Part shown: piece by piece, positions 1 to 7,990 of the stretch | How the letters are laid out: each line of letters starts with the position of its first letter | How positions within the stretch are numbered: the first letter of the stretch is position 1 | Assembly (NCBI GenBank): GCA_002368805.1 | Contig: DFFH01000020.1 | Coordinates: forward strand, 48,160-88,008 | DNA: 39,849 bases | DNA from: Mageeibacillus sp. UBA3781 | GTDB lineage: Bacteria > Bacillota > Clostridia > Saccharofermentanales > Saccharofermentanaceae | Reading direction: 5' to 3' | Program-made: the position numbers and the translations under genes | Notes under the pieces: generated by a model | The model's database searches: none | What the model was told of the DNA's origin: nothing | Seen by the model: only the letters and a program-made list of their open reading frames with translations

Positions 1-55
1 GAGCGACCGCCTCCTAAGCGGTAGGCCGGAGGTTCGAATCCCCTCGTGGACGCCA
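1..55 (+). tRNA. tRNA-Arg(CCT), 3' part only
   Basis: The window opens inside a tRNA. The anticodon stem accgc/gcggt closes a seven-base loop with anticodon CCT (codon AGG, Arg). A T-arm with TTCGAAT follows, then the 3' acceptor strand and an encoded CCA at 53-55. The 5' acceptor strand and most of the D-arm lie before the window. One A-C mismatch is visible in the T-stem. Confidence 0.9.
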
Positions 56-59
56 GAAT

Positions 60-106
60 GACTCCCTGTATCAGAAATAATCTGGTGCGGGGAGTCTTTC
101 TTTTTA
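60..106 (+). terminator. Rho-independent terminator after tRNA-Arg
   Basis: GACTCCC (60-66) pairs with GGGAGTC (90-96), with a further short cag/ctg pairing inside, followed by a T-rich tract. It sits directly behind the tRNA. Confidence 0.8.
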
Positions 107-120
107 TCGGAGCGTTGATT

Positions 121-126
121 TATAAT
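121..126 (+). promoter_or_regulatory. Candidate -10 box for pncA-pncB
   Basis: A perfect TATAAT lies 31 bases before the pncA start. I see no good -35 at the right distance, because that position falls in the T tract of the preceding terminator. Confidence 0.4.
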
Positions 127-157
127 GGCTTTAGATTGACATGCAGGAGGGATCATT

Positions 158-703
158 ATGAAAACACTGATCGTAGTTGATATGCAGACGGATTTTGTTG
201 ATGGTGCGCTTGGCTCAAAAGAGGCGGAAAAGATCGTTTCCAACGTCGTAAAGAAGATAAAGACTTATGTCAAAAACGGCGGGCGCGTGATCTTTACTCA
301 GGATACTCATAAGAAAAACTATCTATCGACAAGAGAAGGCAAATATCTGCCGGTTACGCACTGCATTAAGGGCTCTGACGGTTGGAAGATCCTTGAAAAG
401 GTCAGGAATGCGGCACCGGAAGACGCATTGGTCATTGAGAAACCTTCTTTCGGATATACGGGATGGAAAAGCATCCTTAAAGGAGATACGGATCCGGTCG
501 AGCTGATCGGGCTTTGCACGGATATATGTGTCGTATCCAATGCCCTTACTATTAAGAATCTCTTCCCGGAAAGAGATATTGTAGTTGATAGTGCCTGCTG
601 CGCGGGTGTTTCGCCTTCTTCCCATGATGCAGCGCTGACCACGATGAAGTGCTGTCAGATCGATGTTTTACATGAAGGAAAAGAACCTTGGAGGAAAGCA
701 TAA
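158..703 (+). CDS. pncA: Nicotinamidase (isochorismatase-family hydrolase)
   Basis: Deamidates nicotinamide to nicotinate in the cytoplasm, the first step of NAD salvage. The 181-residue length fits the family. The expected catalytic triad is visible: D8 in the VDMQ motif, K95 in the EKPSF motif and C124 in TDICV. D49, H51 and H68 are placed to bind the active-site metal. The start has AGGAGG at 145-150, seven bases upstream. The next gene, nicotinate phosphoribosyltransferase, begins one base after the stop and uses the product of this enzyme, which supports nicotinamidase over other isochorismatase-like amidases. Confidence 0.93.
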   Translation: MKTLIVVDMQTDFVDGALGSKEAEKIVSNVVKKIKTYVKNGGRVIFTQDTHKKNYLSTREGKYLPVTHCIKGSDGWKILEKVRNAAPEDALVIEKPSFGYTGWKSILKGDTDPVELIGLCTDICVVSNALTIKNLFPERDIVVDSACCAGVSPSSHDAALTTMKCCQIDVLHEGKEPWRKA

Positions 704-704
704 T

Positions 705-1910
705 ATGAAGCTGGATAGAATCATCACAAGTCTCCTTGAGACAGATATGTATAAGTTTTCCATGGGACAGGCGATTTATCACCAGTACCCGTCTTATAAG
801 ACGACCTGGACTTTTCGCTGCAGAAACAAAGATGTCCATTTCACATCTGAAATGATCCGGGAAATCAAAGATCAGCTCATGGCATACTGTGAACTGCGTT
901 TCACGGAAGAAGAACTCGCTTATCTGGATAGTATCAAATGGATAAAGGGCTCTTACATTGATTTCCTGCGCCTTTGGCAGCCCCGTTTTGAAGACTTCGA
1001 GATCACGACAGACGCGGAGTGTGGTCTTTCTATCGAGACCCGGGGAACCTGGCTCAACACCTCTATGTATGAGATCCCGACTCTGGCGATCGTCAATGAG
1101 GTATATTTCCGCATGTCGTATAACTATGATGAATTGATCAAGAGCTTTGAAGAGCGTCTTTCCGAGAAGATCGGATGGCTTAGTAGCGGCAAATACTGTA
1201 TCTCTTCATTCAGCGAATTCGGCATGAGACGCCGCCTTTCCGCTCAGGCTCAGGAGATGGCGGTAAAAGCACTGGCAGAGGCAGATCTCGGTGAAAGTAA
1301 GTTTGTCGGAACATCGAATGTGTATCTGGCTAAGAAATATAACCTTACTCCGGTAGGAACTATGGCCCATGAGTGGATCATGTGTATCGGACAGGGCGAT
1401 CATAAGCATAATCCGGCATATTCCAACTGGTATGCGCTGAGGGCTTGGGTGGATGAGTATGGCGTTCTGAATGGAACCGCTTTAACGGACGCGATTACGA
1501 CGGATTGTTTCTTAAGAGACTTCCAGCTTACATATTCCACGCTCTTTTCCGGTGTCCGCCATGATTCCGGCGACCCGATCGAGTGGGGAGAGAAGATGAT
1601 CTCCCATTATAATTCACTCGGCATAGATTCAAAAACAAAGACGCTGCTTTTCTCAGACAGCCTGAATTTTGAAAAAGCAGATAATATCTACCGTCATTTC
1701 CGTGACCGTGCGAAGGTGGCCTTTGGTATCGGAACATACATCGCGAACGATACATGTGTGCCGGCTCTGAATATTGTCATGAAGACGACTCTTTGTAACG
1801 GGCAGGATGTTGCGAAGATCTCCGATGTCGATGGAAAGGGAATGTGTAAGAATCCTGACTATGTCCATTATCTCCAGCGCTGTATCGACTGGCGTATGGA
1901 GCATGAGTAA
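705..1910 (+). CDS. pncB: Nicotinate phosphoribosyltransferase
   Basis: Joins nicotinate to PRPP to give nicotinate mononucleotide, the committed step of the Preiss-Handler route to NAD. The protein is 401 residues, the PncB length. Typical segments are the N-terminal TDMYKF motif, GTSN near residue 202, GTMAHEW with H222 as the presumed phosphorylated histidine, GVRHDSGDP near 283, and GIGTY near 341. I place the start at 705 rather than the longer in-frame 663 because GGAGG at 690-694 precedes it and it follows the pncA stop by one base. The two genes form an operon closed by the terminator at 1943. Confidence 0.95.
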   Translation: MKLDRIITSLLETDMYKFSMGQAIYHQYPSYKTTWTFRCRNKDVHFTSEMIREIKDQLMAYCELRFTEEELAYLDSIKWIKGSYIDFLRLWQPRFEDFEITTDAECGLSIETRGTWLNTSMYEIPTLAIVNEVYFRMSYNYDELIKSFEERLSEKIGWLSSGKYCISSFSEFGMRRRLSAQAQEMAVKALAEADLGESKFVGTSNVYLAKKYNLTPVGTMAHEWIMCIGQGDHKHNPAYSNWYALRAWVDEYGVLNGTALTDAITTDCFLRDFQLTYSTLFSGVRHDSGDPIEWGEKMISHYNSLGIDSKTKTLLFSDSLNFEKADNIYRHFRDRAKVAFGIGTYIANDTCVPALNIVMKTTLCNGQDVAKISDVDGKGMCKNPDYVHYLQRCIDWRMEHE

Positions 1911-1942
1911 AATCTTTTCCGACCTTTAAACGACTTGATTTT

Positions 1943-1980
1943 ACAGGCGGCATCCATGAAAAAAGATGCCGCCTGTCTTT
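1943..1980 (+). terminator. Rho-independent terminator after pncB
   Basis: An 11-bp perfect stem, ACAGGCGGCAT (1943-1953) with ATGCCGCCTGT (1966-1976), is followed by TTT. Confidence 0.85.
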
Positions 1981-1989
1981 ATATCCAAC

Positions 1990-2018
1990 TTGACATATCT
2001 TTAAATAATCGGTATATT
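1990..2018 (+). promoter_or_regulatory. Promoter of tRNA-Thr
   Basis: TTGACA (1990-1995), a 17-base spacer and TATATT (2013-2018) lie just ahead of the tRNA. This is a near-consensus sigma-A promoter. Confidence 0.85.
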
Positions 2019-2038
2019 TGTTGTGCTTTAAAAGCAAT

Positions 2039-2113
2039 GCCAATGTGGCTCAGGGGTAGAGCAATTCACTCGTAATGAATAGGCCGTGGGTTCGATTCCC
2101 ACCATTGGCTCCA
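2039..2113 (+). tRNA. tRNA-Thr(CGT)
   Basis: Complete cloverleaf. The acceptor stem GCCAATG (2039-2045) pairs with CATTGGC (2103-2109), followed by discriminator T and encoded CCA (2111-2113). The anticodon stem attca/tgaat closes loop CTCGTAA with anticodon CGT, reading the Thr codon ACG. The T-loop is TTCGATT. It is a single-gene transcript with its own promoter and terminator. Confidence 0.96.
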
Positions 2114-2115
2114 GA

Positions 2116-2164
2116 AGAACTGTCTTTGATGCGGGCATATCGCGAAGAGACGGTTCTTTTTTTC
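2116..2164 (+). terminator. Rho-independent terminator after tRNA-Thr
   Basis: AGAACTGTCTT pairs imperfectly with AAGAGACGGTTCT and is followed by a run of seven T. It begins three bases after the tRNA CCA. Confidence 0.8.
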
Positions 2165-2177
2165 TGAGATTTTATTG

Positions 2178-2183
2178 TATAAT
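2178..2183 (+). promoter_or_regulatory. Candidate -10 box for the lipoprotein gene
   Basis: TATAAT lies 45 bases before the proposed TTG start. The -35 position is not convincing. Confidence 0.4.
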
Positions 2184-2227
2184 GAAATTGCTTACAATAA
2201 TGAGGATTCAGGAACGGTACACTTTCT

Positions 2228-3670
2228 TTGACCAGATATTCGGAAAAGATTCAAAATCCACGATTTGGACGCTTAAGAAGACCTTTCGCGCTGCTTATGA
2301 TCCTTGCATTTGCGATGAGTTTTTCGTCTTGTAAGAAAGTGCATAGTGATTATCCGTCGATCCCCACATCTGAGACAGAGCAGACCACTCAGACAAGCGG
2401 GAATGAAATCATTCCGGAAGAAAAATCTCTTGAGATCACGATCGCATCTCCGCTTTCCTACGAAACATGTCAGTATCTGGCGAAGCTTTACTATGCCAAA
2501 TCCGAAGGATTGCTCGGCGACGGTGTTACCGGTGATAATGTCGATCTTGCGTTTTTGGATTCGGTTGATATTCCGTTTGTTCTTAATGTGTACAGCACAT
2601 CTGAAACCGGCTGTAATACTACTGCTCTGAATCAGTGGAAAAGCAGCGGTGATATGCCTGATATTTTCCTTACGGATTCTTTTGATCAAGTGGTTTCCGA
2701 GTCTTTCGCCGCACCGATCACAGAATATCTCGCTGAAAACCCTCTTTTGTCCGCAGATCGAATCTATTCCGGACTTCTTTCTTCGTTTTGTGCCGATGGA
2801 AAACAGTATGGTATCCCGTATCAGACTTCCGCGGCCGTGCTTTTCTGTGATATGGAGGTTTTGCGTTCCGGTGGGATCTCCTCCGTAAGTTTCCGTCAGA
2901 CGAGAAGCTCACTTCTTCAGATGCTTTCCGAGCTGGAAAAACTAAATGAAGAAACACAGACGGTACTTCCTTTTTATCTCGCAGGGAATATGATGCCATA
3001 CCTTCCGGGAGCCATGTTTAACAGCGAATATCTTTCTGCATCTGATCCGGAAAAGAGGAAAGAACAGGCATATCGCGACTCGATGTCCTATGTGGAGTCG
3101 ATCATCCGCGCCGGGTATTCGTATGAGAGTCTTACCGATGAACAGGCAACGGAATTGTTCTCCGGTGTATCTCCGCTGCTTTCAAGAAAAGTAGGCGTAT
3201 GGTCCGGAACGACAGATGATCTGATGATCTACGATAACTACATGCCGCATACGCTGTGTCTGATGCAGTTTCCGGGACTTCGCGAAGATGAGTATTCATC
3301 ACCGCTTCTGATCAGTTATCCGCTGCTTGTCTCATCATCATGTCAGCATCCGAAGGAAGCATGTGATCTTGCTTGTTTTATGGCATTTGATGAGGACGCG
3401 CTGCTTCTGACATCGAGACTTCAGCCGAGACAGGGCTATCTGCCTTCGGTATCCTCTCCGTCTGTATGGAAAAGTTATGTAAAAGCACAGAAGTACGGAG
3501 ATTTCCTGGAGCAGTATCAGCCGCTTATGTCGAGAGCGATCATGATCCCTGCTGTTTCCGGAAGTTCCGAATATGCGAAGGATCAGGAATATGTAAAGGA
3601 GTATATCGAAAGCCTGAATATCAAGAAGGTTAGGGAATCTGACAGCACAGAACCAACAAAGAGGAGTTAG
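2228..3670 (+). CDS. Orphan extracellular solute-binding lipoprotein (family 1)
   Basis: Probably a membrane-anchored ligand-binding protein. A basic N-terminus and hydrophobic stretch lead to a lipobox ending SFSSC, so C35 would be lipidated after processing by signal peptidase II (lspA is nearby at 7983). A Thr/Ser/Glu-rich linker follows. The DMPDIF segment and GKQYGIPY motif are typical of SBP family 1 sugar-binding proteins, and the 480-residue length fits. The start is TTG with a modest AGGA upstream; no ATG gives a complete signal peptide. No permease or ATPase gene adjoins it, which is unusual. Only two bases separate its stop from the next gene, an alkyltransferase fusion. The ligand cannot be inferred. 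Confidence 0.82.
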   Translation: MTRYSEKIQNPRFGRLRRPFALLMILAFAMSFSSCKKVHSDYPSIPTSETEQTTQTSGNEIIPEEKSLEITIASPLSYETCQYLAKLYYAKSEGLLGDGVTGDNVDLAFLDSVDIPFVLNVYSTSETGCNTTALNQWKSSGDMPDIFLTDSFDQVVSESFAAPITEYLAENPLLSADRIYSGLLSSFCADGKQYGIPYQTSAAVLFCDMEVLRSGGISSVSFRQTRSSLLQMLSELEKLNEETQTVLPFYLAGNMMPYLPGAMFNSEYLSASDPEKRKEQAYRDSMSYVESIIRAGYSYESLTDEQATELFSGVSPLLSRKVGVWSGTTDDLMIYDNYMPHTLCLMQFPGLREDEYSSPLLISYPLLVSSSCQHPKEACDLACFMAFDEDALLLTSRLQPRQGYLPSVSSPSVWKSYVKAQKYGDFLEQYQPLMSRAIMIPAVSGSSEYAKDQEYVKEYIESLNIKKVRESDSTEPTKRS

Positions 3671-3672
3671 AC

Positions 3673-4764
3673 GTGGCTGACATTCGATTATCGCCAATTC
3701 GGATATTGGATTCTTCTAAGATCCGGGAACAGAGGATTCTGGATCCCGTGACTGATGATGTGCCTTCTTTTATCCGTGCGGTGCTCTCCGATTCGAATCG
3801 CAAGTATTTCACAGCTTCACTTATTGAGGATCAAAAAGAACAGCTATTTGGTGTTCTGGGTCTTGAGAATTATTCGGCGAAGAACAGAAGTGCCGATGCC
3901 GTGATGTATTTCCCGGATACCGCCCTTTCCGGCGATCTTCCTGATGTCAGTCAAGAACATAGAACGTCTGCATTTGACAGCCTTCTCAGATATGCTTTCT
4001 TTGATCAGCAGATCCACCGGGTCTCCATGCTTATTCCCGTAACGGATGAAGAATCCGAGAAGATCCTTCTTTCCTGCCATATGCAGCAGGAAGCTGTCCT
4101 TGATGAAGCTCTGTATGTGGATGGCGCGTATTGCGACGGCGCTTTATTCTCTCTCCTTGATTCCGAGTATCCGGATTACTCTGTCGGATTTGTACCTTTC
4201 CGAAAAGGTGTCGTCGCCATCCGTGGTGATAATGAAGTGATCGAGATGACTAGATTCTTTTCTTACGGGAAACCGGTGGAAGGAAATCTCGAAAGAAATG
4301 TTGCCATTCGTACCGGCATCGCAGATAGCTCCGGCGTGCTGAAGGAAGAGGGTTCCCCGGAATATAAGGATCTTTTCGATATGCAGTTTCCAAAAGAAGT
4401 CATGCGCTGTATGACGGAATTGAATGAATACTTCATGAAGAGAAGAACATCATTTACGATTCATGCAAAACCGCTGCATGGCAGTGATTTTCAGAAGAAA
4501 GTATGGGATCAGGTCAGCACCATCCCATATGGTGTTACAAAGAGTTATGAAGATATTGCGCTCGATCTCACCGGCGGAGATAAAGTGTCGGCGAGGAATC
4601 TGACCCGTGCCGTGGGTGCCGCCTGTGGTGACAATCCGCTGCCGATCCTCGTCCCGTGTCACCGTATCATCGGTAAAGACGGCCGTCTTGTCGGCTTTTC
4701 CGGCGGACTTGAGATCAAAGAATTTCTTCTCAATCATGAAATGTTCGGCATACATCTTGCGTAG
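3673..4764 (+). CDS. GNAT-like domain fused to methylated-DNA-protein-cysteine methyltransferase
   Basis: The C-terminal part (about residues 255-363) is an Ogt/MGMT domain that removes alkyl groups from O6-alkylguanine by irreversible self-alkylation. The active-site PCHR motif is intact with C329, preceded by IPYGVTKSYEDIA and RAVGAACGDNPLPI and followed by GFSGG. The first 160 residues resemble a RimJ/RimL-type GNAT acetyltransferase, especially HRVSM near 115 and the C-terminal LYVDGAYCDGALFSLL. The acetyl-CoA pyrophosphate-loop motif (Q/R-x-x-G-x-G/A) is not recognisable, so that domain may be inactive. The start is GTG, with GAGGAG (3661-3666) inside the end of the preceding gene. Ogt enzymes are usually about 160-180 residues, so this is roughly double length. 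Confidence 0.85.
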   Translation: MADIRLSPIRILDSSKIREQRILDPVTDDVPSFIRAVLSDSNRKYFTASLIEDQKEQLFGVLGLENYSAKNRSADAVMYFPDTALSGDLPDVSQEHRTSAFDSLLRYAFFDQQIHRVSMLIPVTDEESEKILLSCHMQQEAVLDEALYVDGAYCDGALFSLLDSEYPDYSVGFVPFRKGVVAIRGDNEVIEMTRFFSYGKPVEGNLERNVAIRTGIADSSGVLKEEGSPEYKDLFDMQFPKEVMRCMTELNEYFMKRRTSFTIHAKPLHGSDFQKKVWDQVSTIPYGVTKSYEDIALDLTGGDKVSARNLTRAVGAACGDNPLPILVPCHRIIGKDGRLVGFSGGLEIKEFLLNHEMFGIHLA

Positions 4765-4787
4765 CCGTCTATAAAGGAGATTATTAT

Positions 4788-5420
4788 ATGAAAATTGAAA
4801 TGCCGCCATCCACTATGCTCAATCCTGTACCGGTAGTGATGGTGTCCTGTGCGGGAAAAGAACCCATGAAGATCGGCAAACGCCCGAATATCATTACTTG
4901 CGCTTGGGCGGGTACGGTAAACTCCGAGCCGCCGATGGTTTCGGTATCGATCCGTAAATCCCGTCATTCCCATGACCTTATCTGCGAGACACAGGAGTTT
5001 GTGATCAATCTGGTCTCGGAAGAACTTGCTAAGGCTTGCGATTATTGCGGTGTACGGTCCGGGGCAAATGAGGATAAGTTCGATAAGCTGGACCTTCATG
5101 CCGTACCCTCGCCCCATCTGGAATTTGCTCCGATGATCGAAGAAGCCCCGCTTTCGATCTCCTGCAAGCTTAAGGATATCCTCGAGCTTGGATCCCATGA
5201 TATGTTTCTTGCGGAAGTGGTTGGCGTATCCGTGGATGAAAAACTTCTGAACAATAAGGGCAAGATCTGCCTGGAAAAAGCGCATCTTGTGACATATTGC
5301 CATGGCGATTATTACTCGATCGGAAAGGTTCTGGGCTTTTTCGGATACTCTGTTGCGTCAAAAGAAGCATTGAGAAGGCGGATGCCCCCGAAAAAGACGA
5401 AGAAGAGTAACAAAAAATAA
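4788..5420 (+). CDS. Flavin reductase-like / flavoredoxin-family FMN-binding protein
   Basis: A 210-residue protein of the flavin-reductase-like split-barrel family. Such proteins bind FMN and act as small redox proteins or NAD(P)H:flavin reductases in the cytoplasm. The N-terminal PVPVVMVS strand, the NIITCAWAG segment near residue 35, the PPMVSVSIRKSRHSH segment and the EFVINL strand are typical. The lysine-rich C-terminus looks disordered. AAAGGAG precedes the start by about eight bases. It follows the alkyltransferase fusion by 23 bases, probably in the same transcript. The physiological partner is unknown. Confidence 0.85.
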   Translation: MKIEMPPSTMLNPVPVVMVSCAGKEPMKIGKRPNIITCAWAGTVNSEPPMVSVSIRKSRHSHDLICETQEFVINLVSEELAKACDYCGVRSGANEDKFDKLDLHAVPSPHLEFAPMIEEAPLSISCKLKDILELGSHDMFLAEVVGVSVDEKLLNNKGKICLEKAHLVTYCHGDYYSIGKVLGFFGYSVASKEALRRRMPPKKTKKSNKK

Positions 5421-5441
5421 ATAGTAAATAAGTATATTAAG

Positions 5442-5471
5442 TTGACAATCGAAGTAATTATTCATTAAAAT
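5442..5471 (+). promoter_or_regulatory. Promoter of rny
   Basis: TTGACA (5442-5447) and TAAAAT (5466-5471), with an 18-base spacer, in the 101-base gap before rny. Confidence 0.6.
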
Positions 5472-5536
5472 TATATGGGTTCGAATCATCGAACGTATTT
5501 TTGAATCTTGAAAACTAAATATTGGAGGTGAGTACC

Positions 5537-7111
5537 ATAGAACTTTGGTTAGCAATTCTATTGATTGTAATTGCTCTCGTAGTCGGTGCTCTCATCAGTG
5601 TATGTTTTTCCGTATTATATTACCGCAAGGGTATGTCCGCAAAACAGCAGAAGCTGGAAGCAGATGTGGCTAAAGCAGAAGAAGATGCAGAAAGAGTGAT
5701 TGGTGAGGCGCAGAAGAATGCAGAAAGCAGAAAGAGAGAACTTCTTTTACAGGCGAAAGAGGAGATAACTAACGCGAAACTCGATCTTGAGAAGGACGTT
5801 AGAGAGAAGAAATCCGAAATCGCCAGAGAAAGAAACCGTCTCGAGCAGAAAGAGGAATCTTTAAACCGCAAGATCGAAGCGATGGAACAGAAGGAAAGTG
5901 CTCTTGACTCCCGTGTCAGCGATGTAATGGCTATGGAAGAAAAGGCAAAAGAACTGGAACGTCAGAAAGTGATCGAGCTGGAAAAAGTTTCCGGATTATC
6001 TGTAAGTGATGCTCGAAACCTGGTTCTTGATGCTGCTCAGCGTGAGTACAGCCATGATATGGCAGTGATGCTGAAGCAGATGGAAGAACAGGCAAAGGCT
6101 GAAGCGGACAAGAAGTCCCGCGAGATCGTCGTTAATGCGATCCAGCGCTATGCTTCAGACTATGTGTCCGAAGTGACCGTTTCGGTTGTGTCCCTGCCGA
6201 ATGACGAAATGAAGGGACGTATTATTGGTCGTGAAGGAAGAAATATCCGTGCGATCGAGACCAGCACAGGTGTTGATATTATCATCGACGATACTCCTGA
6301 AGCTGTTATTCTATCGAGTTTTGACCCAATCCGGCGTGAGATCGCCCGATTGACAATTGAAAGATTGATTTTGGATGGCCGTATCCATCCTGCGAGAATC
6401 GAAGAGATGTCTCACAAAGCCCGTAAAGAAGTCAACCAGACGATCAAGCAAGAGGGTGAAAGAGCCGCTTTTGATACAGGAATCGTCGGACTGAATCCGG
6501 AGATCATCAAGTATCTCGGACGTTTGCGTTATCGTACAAGCTACGGGCAGAATGTGTTGCAGCATTCAATTGAAGTCGCCTGGCTTGCCAGCATGATGGC
6601 GGCTGAATTAGGTCTGGATGAGATGCTTGCTCGTAGAGCAGGCTTGTTGCATGATATCGGAAAGGCTGCTGACTTTGAACTTGAGGGTTCTCATATTGAG
6701 TTAGGTGCAGATATTGCCCGTCGTTATAAAGAAAACGATACGGTAGTAAATGCGATCATGTCCCACCACGGTGACGTTGAGCCTACAACAGAGATCGCTG
6801 TCCTGGTTGCAGCAGCGGATGCGATTTCTGCGGCGAGACCGGGTGCCCGTCGTGAGAACATGGAAACTTATGTAAAGAGAATCCAGAAGCTTGAAGAAAT
6901 CGCTACCAGTTTTGATGGTGTCGAGAAAGCCTTTGCGATCCAGGCAGGTCGTGAAGTGCGTGTTATCGTCAGCCCGGATAAGGTATCCGATGATGATATG
7001 ATCTTAAGAGCCCGTGATATCTGTAAGAGGATCGAGGAAGAACTCGATTATCCGGGACAGATCAAGGTCAATATAATCCGTGAAACACGTGCCTCGGATG
7101 TAGCAAAGTAA
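5537..7111 (+). CDS. rny: Ribonuclease Y, apparent ATA start
   Basis: Membrane-anchored endoribonuclease that starts mRNA decay in Firmicutes. In order it has an N-terminal transmembrane helix (about residues 2-28), a long charged coiled coil (to about 200), a KH domain with GREGRN near 231, and an HD domain with HDIGK near 372. At about 524 residues it matches known RNase Y. The start is odd. GGAGGTG (5524-5530) is ideally spaced for position 5537, but the codon there is ATA. Upstream in-frame TTG (5522) and GTG (5528) have no ribosome binding site, since they overlap the Shine-Dalgarno sequence itself. A terminator follows at 7126. Confidence 0.93.
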   Translation: MELWLAILLIVIALVVGALISVCFSVLYYRKGMSAKQQKLEADVAKAEEDAERVIGEAQKNAESRKRELLLQAKEEITNAKLDLEKDVREKKSEIARERNRLEQKEESLNRKIEAMEQKESALDSRVSDVMAMEEKAKELERQKVIELEKVSGLSVSDARNLVLDAAQREYSHDMAVMLKQMEEQAKAEADKKSREIVVNAIQRYASDYVSEVTVSVVSLPNDEMKGRIIGREGRNIRAIETSTGVDIIIDDTPEAVILSSFDPIRREIARLTIERLILDGRIHPARIEEMSHKARKEVNQTIKQEGERAAFDTGIVGLNPEIIKYLGRLRYRTSYGQNVLQHSIEVAWLASMMAAELGLDEMLARRAGLLHDIGKAADFELEGSHIELGADIARRYKENDTVVNAIMSHHGDVEPTTEIAVLVAAADAISAARPGARRENMETYVKRIQKLEEIATSFDGVEKAFAIQAGREVRVIVSPDKVSDDDMILRARDICKRIEEELDYPGQIKVNIIRETRASDVAK

Positions 7112-7125
7112 ACCGAAACAAAAAA

Positions 7126-7159
7126 AGAGTCTATTTCATTACGGAATAGGCTCTTTTTT
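7126..7159 (+). terminator. Rho-independent terminator after rny
   Basis: A 10-bp stem, AGAGTCTATT (7126-7135) with AATAGGCTCT (7145-7154), is followed by TTTTT and flanked upstream by a run of A. Confidence 0.85.
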
Positions 7160-7160
7160 A

Positions 7161-7169
7161 TGGTAAAAT
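7161..7169 (+). promoter_or_regulatory. Extended -10 promoter for the ymdB operon
   Basis: TGG-TAAAAT forms an extended -10 element immediately after the rny terminator and 33 bases before the ymdB start. No clear -35 is visible. Confidence 0.5.
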
Positions 7170-7201
7170 AAGGGACAGTATTTAGAATAGAGGAATATAT
7201 C

Positions 7202-7990
7202 TTGCGGGTCCTTTTTGTCGGTGATGTGGTTGCCCATCCGGGAAAACGCATTTTGAAGAATAAACTGAAATCATTCCTTGCCGAAAAGCAGGTGGATGTC
7301 TGTGTTGTAAACGCGGAAAATGTGGCGGCCGGTCTCGGCATTAATTACGCTTCGGCAAAAGAGATCTTTTCTTTTGGAGCGGATTGTATCACCTTGGGAA
7401 ACCATGCTTTTTCCTGTGCGGGATATCTTCAGTTTGCGGAGTCCGAGAAGAAAGTGGTCCGTCCAGGAAACGTAAGTTCATCCTGGCCGGGATATCCCGA
7501 GTACCTGATCGATCTGGAGCAGAAAGGCCGGCTTTTAGTCGTTCCTATCATGGGACAGGTATTTGTTACCCCTCTTGCAAATTCACCATTTGAGTATTTT
7601 ACTGCGAATATTGACCGTTGGAAATCGGAGTATGATCCTACGAATATTCTTATCGATTTTCATGCGGAAACGACCAGCGAAAAAGGAGCCATGGGATTTT
7701 TCTGCGACGGACGCGTCTCGCTTGTGTTAGGGACGCATACGCATGTGCAGACAGCGGATGAGATGATCCTTCCATGCGGTACCGGATATATCAGTGATGT
7801 CGGCATGTCCGGTACACTGAACGGAATCCTCGGTATGGATGCGGAAGCTTCGATCCGGCGTCTTTCAGATAAACTCCCTGCCAGATATCAGCCTGCGGAA
7901 GGACCTGCAGTCATGCATGCAATCCTGGCGGATCTGGATACGAAAAACGGAAAATGCCTGAAAATAGAAAGGGTAAAAGTATATGAATAA
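7202..7990 (+). CDS. ymdB: YmdB-type metallophosphoesterase (2',3'-cyclic nucleotide phosphodiesterase)
   Basis: A 262-residue calcineurin-like phosphoesterase of the YmdB family. In Bacillus the protein hydrolyses 2',3'-cAMP and affects biofilm and motility gene expression. Metal-ligand motifs are all present: GDV (D8), NAEN (E39, N40), GNH (N67, H68), DFHAE (H154) and GTHTHVQTADE (H179, H181). The usual NHTWD-like segment reads NHAFS here. The start is TTG with AGAGGA about eight bases upstream. Rny followed by ymdB is conserved in Firmicutes and supports a link to RNA metabolism. The last eight bases overlap lspA. Confidence 0.92.
   Translation: MRVLFVGDVVAHPGKRILKNKLKSFLAEKQVDVCVVNAENVAAGLGINYASAKEIFSFGADCITLGNHAFSCAGYLQFAESEKKVVRPGNVSSSWPGYPEYLIDLEQKGRLLVVPIMGQVFVTPLANSPFEYFTANIDRWKSEYDPTNILIDFHAETTSEKGAMGFFCDGRVSLVLGTHTHVQTADEMILPCGTGYISDVGMSGTLNGILGMDAEASIRRLSDKLPARYQPAEGPAVMHAILADLDTKNGKCLKIERVKVYE

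Noticed and set aside
136..141. TTGACA upstream of pncA as a -35 box
   Set aside because: It lies after the TATAAT and only 22 bases before the start codon, with no -10 at the right distance.
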